The notes beneath the pieces are model-generated. The model did no database searches. It was not told the DNA's origin and was given only the letters and a program-made list of their open reading frames with translations. A program made the position numbers and the translations under genes. Shown here piece after piece: positions 52,738 through 60,495 of a stretch of DNA of 64,000 nt (its first letter is position 1; each line of letters begins with the position of its first letter). Origin of the DNA: Rufibacter hautae (GTDB lineage Bacteria > Bacteroidota > Bacteroidia > Cytophagales > Hymenobacteraceae); NCBI RefSeq assembly GCF_008271695.1, contig NZ_VKKY01000001.1:248001-312000 (forward strand). Reading direction: 5' to 3'.

Positions 52738-53376
52738 TTAGTTCAGGTTAGGTTGCGGGGTAAGGCGCAGGTAAGGCTTCACCACCACGTGGCCTTTCGG
52801 GAATTTGGCTTCCACGTCCTCCTGCTTCACCGATGGCAGAATCACGCAATCCTGGCCGTTTTCCCAGTTGGCCGGCGTGGCCACGCTGTGGTTCGCGGTC
52901 AGTTGCAGAGAATCAATCACGCGCAGGATCTCAGCGAAGTTACGGCCGGTAGAAGCCGGATAGGTAAAGATCAGCTTCACTTTCTTGTCTGGCCCGATGA
53001 TGAACACCGAGCGCACGGTGAAGGTATCGCTGGCGTTAGGGTGAATCATGTCATACAGATCAGACACTTTGCGGTCTGAGTCTGCGATGATAGGGAAATT
53101 GACCGTGGTATCCTGCGTCTCGTTGATGTCCTGAATCCAGCCGTGGTGCGAGTCAATAGGGTCTACGCTCAGGGCCGCCACTTTCACGCCGCGGCGGTCA
53201 AACTCGTCCTTGATGCGGGCCACTGCCCCCAGCTCAGTGGTACACACAGGGGTATAGTCACGCGGATGGGAAAACAATACAGCCCAGCCATCGCCAATCC
53301 ACTCATGGAAATGAATAGTGCCTTCTGAGGTTTCTGCGGTAAAGTCAGGAGCGATATCGCCTAATCGTAATGCCAT
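52738..53376 (-). CDS. 1-Cys peroxiredoxin (Prx6 type)
   Basis: A 212-residue peroxiredoxin that reduces peroxides with a single catalytic Cys in SHPRDYTPVCTTELGAVAR. The N-terminus MALRLGDIAPDFTAETSEGT fits the family. VAALSVDPIDSHHGWIQDI and VRSVFIIGPDKKVKLIFTYP are also typical, and the long C-terminal arm (DVEAKFPKGHVVVKPYLRL) marks the Prx6 group. The frame is open a further 112 codons upstream, but that text is not protein-like, so I chose the ATG at 53376. Confidence 0.92.
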   Translation of the reverse strand: MALRLGDIAPDFTAETSEGTIHFHEWIGDGWAVLFSHPRDYTPVCTTELGAVARIKDEFDRRGVKVAALSVDPIDSHHGWIQDINETQDTTVNFPIIADSDRKVSDLYDMIHPNASDTFTVRSVFIIGPDKKVKLIFTYPASTGRNFAEILRVIDSLQLTANHSVATPANWENGQDCVILPSVKQEDVEAKFPKGHVVVKPYLRLTPQPNLN

Positions 53377-53721
53377 GGTCTTGTCTTTTATGATTTGCAA
53401 AAGGTATTCTGTCCTCGCTTCTTCTGTTTCATTCTTAGCAGAAAGCTTTAAAGCAGCCATACGCTTGAGAATGTCTATAGATGAAGTAGACAAATTAATA
53501 CACCAATTACTGGAAATCCAACTAAGAGAAAAGAAAATTATTAAGTTGATAAGGAATGGCAGCTTCCAAAAGGAATTTTTGCAGCCTTTAACAGAAATAA
53601 ATCTGACGAATAAAATATTATCCTGCGGCAGACCGGGGCGAAGGCCTACAGTGAGGCCGAGGCCCGGCCTGACGCACGGAGGAACTATCCGAATGGCAGT
53701 GGCCTGCGTCAACTATGGAAC

Positions 53722-54026
53722 AGAGGACAGTGGCGGGGTGGTACCTTGACTGAAGCCTCACTGTCCGAGCGTCAGCGAGTTTGAGGCTTCTTGATTCTTT
53801 TGGTTACTTTTCTCATCAAGGAGAAAAGTGACAAACCTCCAAACGGAGGATCAAGCGCTGGATTTTAGGCAAGTAAGTAGTTAGAGGTAACTGCCCAGAA
53901 GGTGGTTTTGAGGCTGACGCCTCACTGCAGTTGCAAACTGCAGACCATGGTAGGTCCAAGTCACAGACTTGAACCAGTGGAAGAGGGGAAGACCATGGTA
54001 GATCCAAGTTGAAAGCTTGAATCAGG
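53722..54026 (+). repeat. Multi-stem repeat element, copy B
   Basis: GAAGCCTCACT pairs with AGTTTGAGGCTTC (53752-53790) around the same loop as copy A. GTTACTTTTCTC with GAGAAAAGTGAC follows (53803-53832), then CCTCC with GGAGG (53836-53849), TGAGGCTGACGCCTCA (53909), CTGCAGTTGCAAACTGCAG (53925) and AAGTCACAGACTT (53958). A further diverged unit of the last stem follows at 53992-54026. The strand is arbitrary. Confidence 0.78.
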
Positions 54027-54054
54027 AAAGAGGGGAAAATACTTTAAACAAAAA

Positions 54055-54098
54055 AGCTGTTTCAAGACTGTTTTTAGAAAAACAGGCTTAAAACAGCT
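54055..54098. repeat. Dispersed palindromic element, near-perfect hairpin
   Basis: AGCTGTTTCAAGACTGTTTT pairs with AAAACAGGCTTAAAACAGCT around a short loop. It lies 22 bases past the stop of the Rrf2 gene (54121, minus) and may be its terminator. Confidence 0.8.
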
Positions 54099-54120
54099 AT
54101 TGAAAAGTCTTATAACCTTG

Positions 54121-54570
54121 TTAAATCTGATTAGCCTCTTCCTCCACCACCAAAGCAGTCACTTTAGAAAAATCAGCGAGGTAAGTAGTATCCAGAATGT
54201 CGCAGGTGGCATCACGGACGCGTTTCATGAGCAGGCGGATCTCGCAGGTAGCCTCATCCACGCACTCCTCGCACTTGCGGTAATACAGGTGGCTTACACA
54301 GTGCACCGGGGCCAACGGGCCGTCTACCATTCTAATGACATTGCCTACGGAAAGCTGGGTTGGGTCTTTCACCAGCGTGTAGCCGCCGTTCTTGCCGCGG
54401 GTGCTCTGCACAATCTGCTGCACCTTCAAATCCACCAGAATGGCTTCCAGGAACTTGCGCGGAATCCGCTCGGCGACGGCAATCTCAGAGATCAGCACCA
54501 GACCGCGGTCATGCTGCTTGGCCAAATAAAGAAGTGCTTTAAGGGCGTACTTGGCTTTTTTTGATATCAT
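54121..54570 (-). CDS. Rrf2-family transcription regulator with a Cys cluster
   Basis: A 149-residue regulator. The winged-helix DNA-binding part covers residues 1-80: ISKKAKYALKALLYLAKQ, IPRKFLEAILVDLKVQQIV and GKNGGYTLVKDPTQLSVGNV. Residues 90-112 have several cysteines (HCVSHLYYRKCEECVDEATC). Iron-sulfur Rrf2 regulators such as IscR and NsrR bind a cluster through three cysteines, so this could sense iron or oxidative state, but cluster binding is inferred. It stands 23 bases downstream of the dnaA stop on the same strand. Confidence 0.85.
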   Translation of the reverse strand: MISKKAKYALKALLYLAKQHDRGLVLISEIAVAERIPRKFLEAILVDLKVQQIVQSTRGKNGGYTLVKDPTQLSVGNVIRMVDGPLAPVHCVSHLYYRKCEECVDEATCEIRLLMKRVRDATCDILDTTYLADFSKVTALVVEEEANQI

Positions 54571-54593
54571 AGGGGGTAAGAGAAAACGCGTTA

Positions 54594-56024
54594 TTAAACC
54601 GCCTTCACCTTGAACTTCTTCTGCAGCTCCTGGATAGAAGCCTTGAATTTCTTGTCGGTGTCAATGAGGTCAGAAACCGTCTGCACCGAGTGGATCACCG
54701 TGGAATGGTCTCTGCCGCCGAAATGGTACCCGATGGATTTGAGCGAGTGGCTGGTGTATTCCTTCGCGAAATACATGGCCACCTGGCGCGCCGTCACAAT
54801 CTCTTTCTTGCGGGTTTTGGCTTTGAGCGAGTCAAGGCTTACCTGAAAGTACTCGGCCACGGTTTTCTGGATGAAGTCCAGGTTTACCTCGGTCTCCACA
54901 TCTTCAATGATGTGTTTCAGGGCCGCTTTGGCCAATTCCAGGTCAATCTCTTTGCGGTTCAAGGAGGACTGTGCTATTAACGAAATCAGCACACCTTCCA
55001 GTTCCCGCACGTTGGTATCCACGCTGTAGGCCAGGTACTCAATCACGTTATCGGGGATATGGATCCCGTCTGACTGCATCTTTTTGTAGATGATGGCCAT
55101 ACGCGTCTCAAAATCCGGGCTCTGCAAATCGGCCGTGAGGCCCCACTTGAAACGGGACAACAGACGCTCTTCCAGGCCTTTCAGGTCACGCGGCGGACAG
55201 TCTGAGGTCATCACAATCTGCTTGCCGCTTTGGTGCAGGTGGTTGAAGATGTGGAAGAACATCTCCTGGGTTTTCTCTTTGCCGCTCAGGAACTGCACAT
55301 CGTCAATGATGAGGATGTCTACCAACAGGTAGAAATTAGCGAAATCCTGCACGTTGTTCGTCTTCAAAGACTCAATGAACTGGTTCACGAACTTCTCAGA
55401 AGACACATACAGCACGAACTTATCTGGGTTGTTGCTCTTGATGTGGTTACCAATGGCCTGCACCAGGTGGGTCTTGCCCAACCCTACGCCGCCGTACACC
55501 ATCAAGGGGTTGAAAGATGTGGTACCAGGTTTGTTGGCCACTGCGTACCCTGCTGAGCGCGCCAGACGGTTGCAGTCGCCTTCAATATAGTTCTCAAACG
55601 TGTAGCTCTGGTTCAGCTGCGAGTTGAAGAAGTGCCGGTCAATGGCCTTGGACTCAAACGGATTCTTCAGGAAGCTGCGCTCGGGGCTGTAGGAATTGGC
55701 TACGGCCGCGGGCACCTTCTTGGTGGGGATGTTAACGGTCTGGGGCTTGCTGTGGTCGTTGCCCTGGTCTACAATGATGGAATACTCCAGGCGGCCTTCG
55801 CTGCCCAGTTCCTGGAACACCACTTTCTTGAGCAGACCCACATAGTGTTCCTCCAGCCACTCATAGAAGAATTGGCTGGGAACCTGTATTGTGAGTACGT
55901 TTCCGGCCAAAGACAAAGGCACGATGGGCTCGAACCACGTCTTGTAGCTCTGCTCGCCTATGTTGTCTTTGATAACCTGTAAACAGTTATTCCAGACGGT
56001 TGTACAGTCTTTTACCATTAACAT
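54594..56024 (-). CDS. dnaA: Chromosomal replication initiator DnaA
   Basis: A 476-residue DnaA. Domain I (VWNNCLQVIKDNIGEQSYKTW) is at the start. The AAA+ domain has Walker A GGVGLGKTHLVQAIGNH and Walker B DILIIDDVQFLSGKEKTQE. The C-terminal signature VTARQVAMYFAKEYTSHSLK then GGRDHSTVIHSVQ is the DNA-binding domain. I prefer the ATG at 56024 over an in-frame TTG at 56036. No DnaA boxes are obvious next to it. Confidence 0.95.
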   Translation of the reverse strand: MLMVKDCTTVWNNCLQVIKDNIGEQSYKTWFEPIVPLSLAGNVLTIQVPSQFFYEWLEEHYVGLLKKVVFQELGSEGRLEYSIIVDQGNDHSKPQTVNIPTKKVPAAVANSYSPERSFLKNPFESKAIDRHFFNSQLNQSYTFENYIEGDCNRLARSAGYAVANKPGTTSFNPLMVYGGVGLGKTHLVQAIGNHIKSNNPDKFVLYVSSEKFVNQFIESLKTNNVQDFANFYLLVDILIIDDVQFLSGKEKTQEMFFHIFNHLHQSGKQIVMTSDCPPRDLKGLEERLLSRFKWGLTADLQSPDFETRMAIIYKKMQSDGIHIPDNVIEYLAYSVDTNVRELEGVLISLIAQSSLNRKEIDLELAKAALKHIIEDVETEVNLDFIQKTVAEYFQVSLDSLKAKTRKKEIVTARQVAMYFAKEYTSHSLKSIGYHFGGRDHSTVIHSVQTVSDLIDTDKKFKASIQELQKKFKVKAV

Positions 56025-56114
56025 CGCTTCTTCCAATCCCGCGTTTTATTGAGTGACGAATTTCTGAGGGGGTTACAAAAATGGAAAAAAACTTGAGAGA
56101 AAAAAACTTGAAGA

Positions 56115-57050
56115 TTACGAATTTATGACACGGTCATTCAAAGGCAGCACAGAAGCCGTGGTTGCCGTTTTTGACCTGCTTTTTCTATCAAAAGAAAAAT
56201 CTATGCGGCCCAGGTTGATACCCGACCAGCCCACCTGGTTCACCAGCGTCACGTGCCCGTCTGCGTGGGTGAATTTCTCCGGCTCATCCAGGAACGTGTG
56301 GGTGTGCCCCCCAATAATGAGGTCAATACCATTCACCTGCTGGGCCAGCTTGCGGTCGCTGATTTTGTCGTACTCATAGGTGTAGCCCAGGTGCGAGAGG
56401 CAGATCACCAGGTCCACGTTCTCCTGCTCGCGCAAGGTTTTCACCATTTTCTGGGCGGTTTCCACCGGATCCAAGTATTTGGTGCCGGCAAAGTTGTTAT
56501 CGGCTACCAATCCGGCCAACTGGATTCCCAGCCCGAACACGCCCACGCGCACGCCTTCCTTCACAAACACCTTGTAAGGCTGGAAACGCCCTTTTAAGAT
56601 AGTGTCTGAGAAATCATAGTTAGCGATAATGAACGGGAAACCGGCGTTCGGCAGCTGTTTCTGCAGCCCTTCCAGGCCGTTGTCGAAGTCATGGTTGCCC
56701 AGCGTGGCGGCGTCATAACCCATCTGGGTCATGAGTTTGTACTCCAGTTCACCCCCAAAGAAGTTGAAATAAGGCGTTCCCTGCCAGATATCACCGGCAT
56801 CCAGCAGCAATACGTTGGGTTCCTGCGCCCTGATCTGCTTCACCAGCGTAGCCCGGCGGGCCATGCCGCCCATGCCGCCGTTCTTGCGGCCATCGTTGGG
56901 GAACGGGTCAATGCGGGAGTGCATGTCATTGGTGTGCAGAATAGTCAGTTTAATGGGGGCGGCCGCGGCACTACCCAGGCTTGGCAGGCCCAACAAAGCC
57001 AGACCCGCTGATCCGGCTACCGTATTCTTTATAAAATCGCGACGATTCAT
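56115..57050 (-). CDS. Metallophosphoesterase half of a divided 5'-nucleotidase
   Basis: A 311-residue exported metallophosphoesterase of the UshA/5'-nucleotidase family. The N-terminus MNRRDFIKNTVAGSAGLALL is a Tat-type signal with RRDFIK. Metal ligands are in LTILHTNDMHSRIDPF, LLDAGDIWQGTPYF, LGNHDFDNGLEGL and LIIGGHTHTFLDEP. The normal C-terminal nucleotide-binding domain is missing here. It is encoded by the next gene as a separate protein. Confidence 0.88.
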   Translation of the reverse strand: MNRRDFIKNTVAGSAGLALLGLPSLGSAAAAPIKLTILHTNDMHSRIDPFPNDGRKNGGMGGMARRATLVKQIRAQEPNVLLLDAGDIWQGTPYFNFFGGELEYKLMTQMGYDAATLGNHDFDNGLEGLQKQLPNAGFPFIIANYDFSDTILKGRFQPYKVFVKEGVRVGVFGLGIQLAGLVADNNFAGTKYLDPVETAQKMVKTLREQENVDLVICLSHLGYTYEYDKISDRKLAQQVNGIDLIIGGHTHTFLDEPEKFTHADGHVTLVNQVGWSGINLGRIDFSFDRKSRSKTATTASVLPLNDRVINS

Positions 57051-57159
57051 TGATGCAAATTTGAAGATTGGGAGATATGGAGATTTGTAAATTTGAAGAA
57101 GTGGAGATGAAAGAATCAGTTTATAATCTTCCTATCTCCACATCTTCTCATCTCCAAAT

Positions 57160-57930
57160 TTAATTCACCACTTTCACCCGGCCGTCTTTAGCGCCAGTAA
57201 CGGGTTTTCCTTGGACATTCCGTTGTTTGATCTCTTTCATGATGGCATCGCGGGCCAGCAAGCCGGTCTTCTCTGTTTTAAGGGCGTTTTTAAGAAAACC
57301 CATGTTATCTCCGCCGTTGGCCAGGTAATCTGAGATAGCCAGCGTGTAGGTCTTGTTGGGGTCAAAAGGCTTGCCCCCGATGGTGATGTCCTCGGCTTTG
57401 GCATTGCGCAGGGTGTAGCTGGCATTGGCCACGAACAGGATCTTGGTGCGGGCAGCAAAGTCAAACATCTCTTTTACGGTAGCCCCGGAGAGCGTCAGAA
57501 CCAACATCTCGTTTTCAAAGGGCATGAGCTCAAACACATCGCCTACGGTAATGGGGCCCTGGTCGATGGGATTGCGCAGGCCGCCATTGGTCATGCCGCC
57601 CATGTCAATAGGCTTGCCGTAGACGGCCATTACCTGGGTACGGCTCAGGTCTGCCACCAGGTTCCCTAGCGGCGACTCAATCTCGCCGCGGTTGATGGCT
57701 TCGGGGGCCTGGCCAATCACCTCGTTCATGGTCTGGTCTACCCGCGTGCGGTAAGGCGTGATGGTGCGCTCGGCCACGGAGTCTGGGGTGATCTGGGTAT
57801 TGACCGGGATATCGGTGGTGGGGGAAAGGCTGGCCGAGGGAACCAACGCTTTCTGGCAGCCCGCCAGGGCCAGGGCTACTCCCACACTCAGGGAAAGGTG
57901 ACGAGTACGGAAATACGAAAATAATGACAT
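57160..57930 (-). CDS. Lipoprotein with 5'-nucleotidase C-terminal domain
   Basis: A 256-residue lipoprotein. The signal is HLSLSVGVALALAGC with lipobox LAGC. Residues 80-256 match the substrate-binding domain of UshA: SPLGNLVADLSRTQVMAVYG, GGLRNPIDQGPITVGDVFEL, GKPFDPNKTYTLAISDYLA and GGDNMGFL, where the Phe and Asn contact the nucleotide base. Together with the following gene (56115) it would complete a two-protein 5'-nucleotidase. A divided arrangement is common in Bacteroidota. Confidence 0.85.
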   Translation of the reverse strand: MSLFSYFRTRHLSLSVGVALALAGCQKALVPSASLSPTTDIPVNTQITPDSVAERTITPYRTRVDQTMNEVIGQAPEAINRGEIESPLGNLVADLSRTQVMAVYGKPIDMGGMTNGGLRNPIDQGPITVGDVFELMPFENEMLVLTLSGATVKEMFDFAARTKILFVANASYTLRNAKAEDITIGGKPFDPNKTYTLAISDYLANGGDNMGFLKNALKTEKTGLLARDAIMKEIKQRNVQGKPVTGAKDGRVKVVN

Positions 57931-57949
57931 GTATTAATACTGATTTTAA

Positions 57950-57957
57950 CAAAGGTA
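57950..57957 (-). promoter_or_regulatory. -7 box of the nucleotidase lipoprotein
   Basis: On the minus strand TACCTTTG matches TAnnTTTG, about 19 bases before the ATG at 57930. Confidence 0.5.
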
Positions 57958-58068
57958 CGGCCCATGGCCTGAAAATGCCAACCGCCATTTGGTCTCCGCA
58001 AGGCCATCTAACGGCAAAAGCAGGTTCAACGGCCATCCGCCAGCCAAACCCACATCTCTTTTAACCCC

Positions 58069-58099
58069 TTGACTTTTAATTAGTTTATCTCTATACTTG
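58069..58099 (+). promoter_or_regulatory. Promoter-like site in the nucleotidase/small ORF gap
   Basis: TTG at 58069 and TATACTTG at 58092 fit the Bacteroidota -33/-7 pattern with a 20-base spacer. The same bases also match TTGACT-17-TATACT. Transcription would run toward 58547. Confidence 0.5.
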
Positions 58100-58546
58100 T
58101 TGCACTTCGGTTAAGAATTGCATGCCATAGCTTTACAAGCGCAGAGATCAATTATGGGCCAAATCATCAGGACTCTTCTTCCAGAATGCGGAAACCGGCA
58201 GCCCCAACGGTTACAGAACCTCTGTCTGGCCCACCCCCTTGAAGACAAAGCACATACGCCCCGATGGCCTGTGCCCCGAGCAATATCGCCGCTTTTAGGC
58301 GCGTTATCCCATTACGTTTCGCCCCTGGTCACGGCACGGGCACCCGGCGAAACCGATCTTTCCCTCGCCCGTACTACACTACCCTCACGGAACCCCCATT
58401 TCCTGCCTATTTTAACGTAAACGCAGGAAAACCTTAGGTTCTCCCTGATTCCCCGGACTACTCTTTTCTTTGGTTTTCGTAAGAGAAGAACGTTTGGGCT
58501 TTCAGAATATGCATCATCCATCACCCAATCAAAAACCATCACTACT

Positions 58547-58777
58547 ATGACCACATCCTATTTGCAGTACAGTAAATTCATTTTACTGAAAGTTAGTTTT
58601 GATGTAGTGTTATTTGAAAAAGAGTTCCGGAAATGCTTAAGGTTGTTGCTCACCCACGAAATAAGGGAGTTGAAGCGCTGGTGCCGGGCCACTTTCCCCA
58701 AGCGTTTCAGAGGGGTCATGGGCCGTTGCTTCCGGTATTTCTGGCGCAACAATTCTTTGGCAAGTGGGCAACAGTAA
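58547..58777 (+). CDS. Small conserved-looking protein of unknown function
   Basis: A 76-residue open frame with a basic, helical text: MTTSYLQYSKFILLKVSFD, FEKEFRKCLRLLLTHEIREL, KRWCRATFPKRF. It recalls short Cytophagales proteins that begin with a similar YLQYSK and KVSFD pattern, but I cannot name a family. Nothing else in this gap is gene-like, and a promoter-like site lies about 450 bases upstream. Confidence 0.5.
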   Translation: MTTSYLQYSKFILLKVSFDVVLFEKEFRKCLRLLLTHEIRELKRWCRATFPKRFRGVMGRCFRYFWRNNSLASGQQ

Positions 58778-58837
58778 TCAAGCCCTTCTCTTAAACAACC
58801 CTTAGTTCCATAGTAAAGCCTTCATATCCCCACCATA

Positions 58838-58875
58838 ATCCCCGTTCCTAGGCCCAAGAGCCCGGGAACGGGGAT
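58838..58875. terminator. Hairpin terminator downstream of the small ORF
   Basis: ATCCCCGTTC pairs with GAACGGGGAT around an 18-base loop, followed by a T-rich tail. It lies 61 bases after the small ORF's stop. Confidence 0.75.
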
Positions 58876-58878
58876 CTT

Positions 58879-58916
58879 CTTTTAAGGCTATTTTTGGAAA
58901 AACAGGCTTAAAAAGC
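58879..58916. repeat. Dispersed palindromic element
   Basis: CTTTTAAGGCTATTTTTGGA then AAAACAGGCTTAAAAAG. It sits directly after the 58838 hairpin. Confidence 0.65.
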
Positions 58917-59031
58917 CTTGGCTTCAAATAGTCGCCTTGGCTAAAACTTCCAAGGTACGGGCTTCTGGCCTGCTGCGTGCGCGGTTCCGGGTTTTGCCGT
59001 ATCTTGCAGAACCCAAAGATCAGGCCCCGCC

Positions 59032-59988
59032 ATGCAACAACCAGAAAACAAACTACCCTCCCACGCCAACGTACCGCTTGCCACGCAGGTACTGCTGGTG
59101 CGCCCCGCCCATTTTGGGGCAAACCCCGAGACAGCCGCCACCAACGCTTTCCAGCAGGAAGTGCCGGCGGGCGCCGATGCCCAGGTGCAGCAGAAAGCGC
59201 TGGACGAGTTCAACCAGTTCCTGCTCAAGCTCTGGGCCGCCCGCATAGACGCGGTAGTGCTGGACGATGTGGAAGACCCGGCCACCCCGGATGCCATTTT
59301 CCCTAACAACTGGATTTCCTTCCATAAAGGCGGCAAGGTGGTACTCTACCCTATGCTCTCCCCTACCAGGCGCCTGGAGCGGCACCCAGACCTGCTCACC
59401 CAACTAAAAGAAGAACACGGCCTGCCCTTCACCCAGGTCATCGACCTTACCCATTTTGAGAACGAAGGCAAGTTTTTGGAGGGTACCGGCTCCCTGGTGC
59501 TGGACCGCCAGCATAAGATCGCTTACGCCTGCCTCTCAGAGCGCACCCACCCCGAGCCGCTGCAAGCCTTCTGCGAAGCCCTGGATTTCCGCCCCATTGT
59601 GTTCCATGCGGTGGATGCCAACGGTCTGCCCATTTACCACACCAACGTGATCATGAGCATTGGCGCCGATTTCGCGCTGGTGTGCCTGGAAGCCATCCCC
59701 GATGAGGAAGAGCAGGGTCTTTTACTGGAAGCGTTGGTAGACACGGGCAAAGAGATCATTGACTTGTCTTTGGCGCAGGTAAAGAAAATGGCGGGTAACA
59801 TGCTGCAGATCCGCAACAAAGCCGGGGAACCGGTGCTAGTCATGTCAGACAAAGGCTACAAAGCCCTGCGCAAAGACCAGTTTGAAGACCTCAACAGCCG
59901 CACCAAAATCGTACGCTCAGACCTGCGCACCATTGAAGCCCACGGCGGCGGAAGCGCCCGCTGCATGCTGGCTGAGATTTTCGTTTAA
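59032..59988 (+). CDS. ctlX: CtlX-type citrulline/amidinotransferase-superfamily hydrolase
   Basis: A 318-residue protein of the guanidino-group-modifying superfamily. Motifs are FPNNWISFH, a conserved His/Glu block FENEGKFLEGTGSLVLDR, YHTNVIMSIG and the catalytic Cys in GGGSARCMLAEIF. The best-known relatives include CtlX, which hydrolyses citrulline, and arginine deiminases. The exact substrate is an inference. A -7-like TATCTTG at 59000 lies 26 bases upstream. Confidence 0.85.
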   Translation: MQQPENKLPSHANVPLATQVLLVRPAHFGANPETAATNAFQQEVPAGADAQVQQKALDEFNQFLLKLWAARIDAVVLDDVEDPATPDAIFPNNWISFHKGGKVVLYPMLSPTRRLERHPDLLTQLKEEHGLPFTQVIDLTHFENEGKFLEGTGSLVLDRQHKIAYACLSERTHPEPLQAFCEALDFRPIVFHAVDANGLPIYHTNVIMSIGADFALVCLEAIPDEEEQGLLLEALVDTGKEIIDLSLAQVKKMAGNMLQIRNKAGEPVLVMSDKGYKALRKDQFEDLNSRTKIVRSDLRTIEAHGGGSARCMLAEIFV

Positions 59989-60013
59989 TTGTTCATTGTT
60001 GATTGTTCTTTTT

Positions 60014-60076
60014 GGAAAGCAATCAGCAATCCTATTTAAGGCTCATCTTCTGAAAATCGGGCTTAAAACGCTTTCC
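60014..60076. repeat. Dispersed palindromic element with outer stem
   Basis: GGAAAGC at 60014 pairs with GCTTTCC ending at 60076. Between them are TTTAAGGCTCATCTTCTGA and AAATCGGGCTTAAAACG. Confidence 0.6.
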
Positions 60077-60105
60077 ATCCCTACAAGGCAAAACCGGCAA
60101 AAGTA

Positions 60106-60495
60106 GTGTGGCAAAAACTGAAAAGGTGGGCAAAACGCCTGAAGGCGGATGTTTGGGCGGTGGCTTTAGCCATCCAGGATCCCAGAACGCCCTGGCTGGC
60201 AAAAGCCATGGGTGCGCTCACCGTTGCCTACGCGCTCAGCCCCATTGACCTCATCCCTGATTTTATTCCGGTGCTAGGATACTTGGATGACCTGCTGCTG
60301 CTTCCGTTGGGCATCTGGCTTACCGTTAAACTGCTGCCGACTGATCTTATGGAGGAGTATCGCCAAAAAATTGCCACGAACGGAGTTCCGCGGTTCAAAC
60401 ACAGCAAATGGGCTGCCCTGGTCATCATTCTCTTGTGGGCGCTGGCGCTCTGGTGGGCCGGAAGTTGGGCCAGGCGCTGGTACCAGAACCGTTAA
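60106..60495 (+). CDS. DUF1232 (YkvA-type) membrane protein
   Basis: A 129-residue protein starting with GTG at 60106, since no ATG fits the family's length. The DUF1232 core reads AYALSPIDLIPDFIPVLGYL then DDLLLLPLGI, and a C-terminal membrane helix follows (WAALVIILLWALALWWAGSW). Function is unknown. Its last 4 bases overlap the end of the convergent DUF72 gene. Confidence 0.85.
   Translation: MWQKLKRWAKRLKADVWAVALAIQDPRTPWLAKAMGALTVAYALSPIDLIPDFIPVLGYLDDLLLLPLGIWLTVKLLPTDLMEEYRQKIATNGVPRFKHSKWAALVIILLWALALWWAGSWARRWYQNR

Larger units (their letters stand above)
53377..54120. other. Gap peroxiredoxin/Rrf2 gene with multi-stem element B
   Basis: No gene is seen. It holds the multi-stem element B (53722-54026) and a palindromic element at 54055-54098. 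Bases 53377-53620 are AT-rich and show nothing clear. Confidence 0.7.
57931..58546. other. Gene-free gap with a strong rightward promoter
   Basis: A leftward -7 box for the nucleotidase lipoprotein is at 57950-57957. A rightward promoter is at 58069-58099. The 440 bases after it hold several small stems but no gene-like frame. It may be a long leader or a non-coding RNA. Confidence 0.5.

Noticed and set aside
53377-53712. Upstream extension of the peroxiredoxin frame
   Set aside because: The added 112 residues do not match the family, which starts at MALRLGDIAP.
56025-56114. Replication origin next to dnaA
   Set aside because: No clustered TTATNCACA boxes or AT-rich unwinding region were seen in the flanks of dnaA.
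57061-57165. Low-complexity GGAGAT/ATCTCC text as an inverted repeat
   Set aside because: The arms do not pair regularly. It looks like simple-sequence drift, similar to 36064-36118.
58069-58097. TTGACT-17-TATACT taken as a proteobacterial sigma-70 promoter
   Set aside because: The genome is of the Bacteroidota type, whose main sigma factor prefers TTTG and TAnnTTTG. I keep the site only as a promoter-like signal.
58118-58420. Open frame in the nucleotidase/small-ORF gap
   Set aside because: The translation has no regular hydrophobic pattern and no ribosome-binding site. I treat the region as non-coding.
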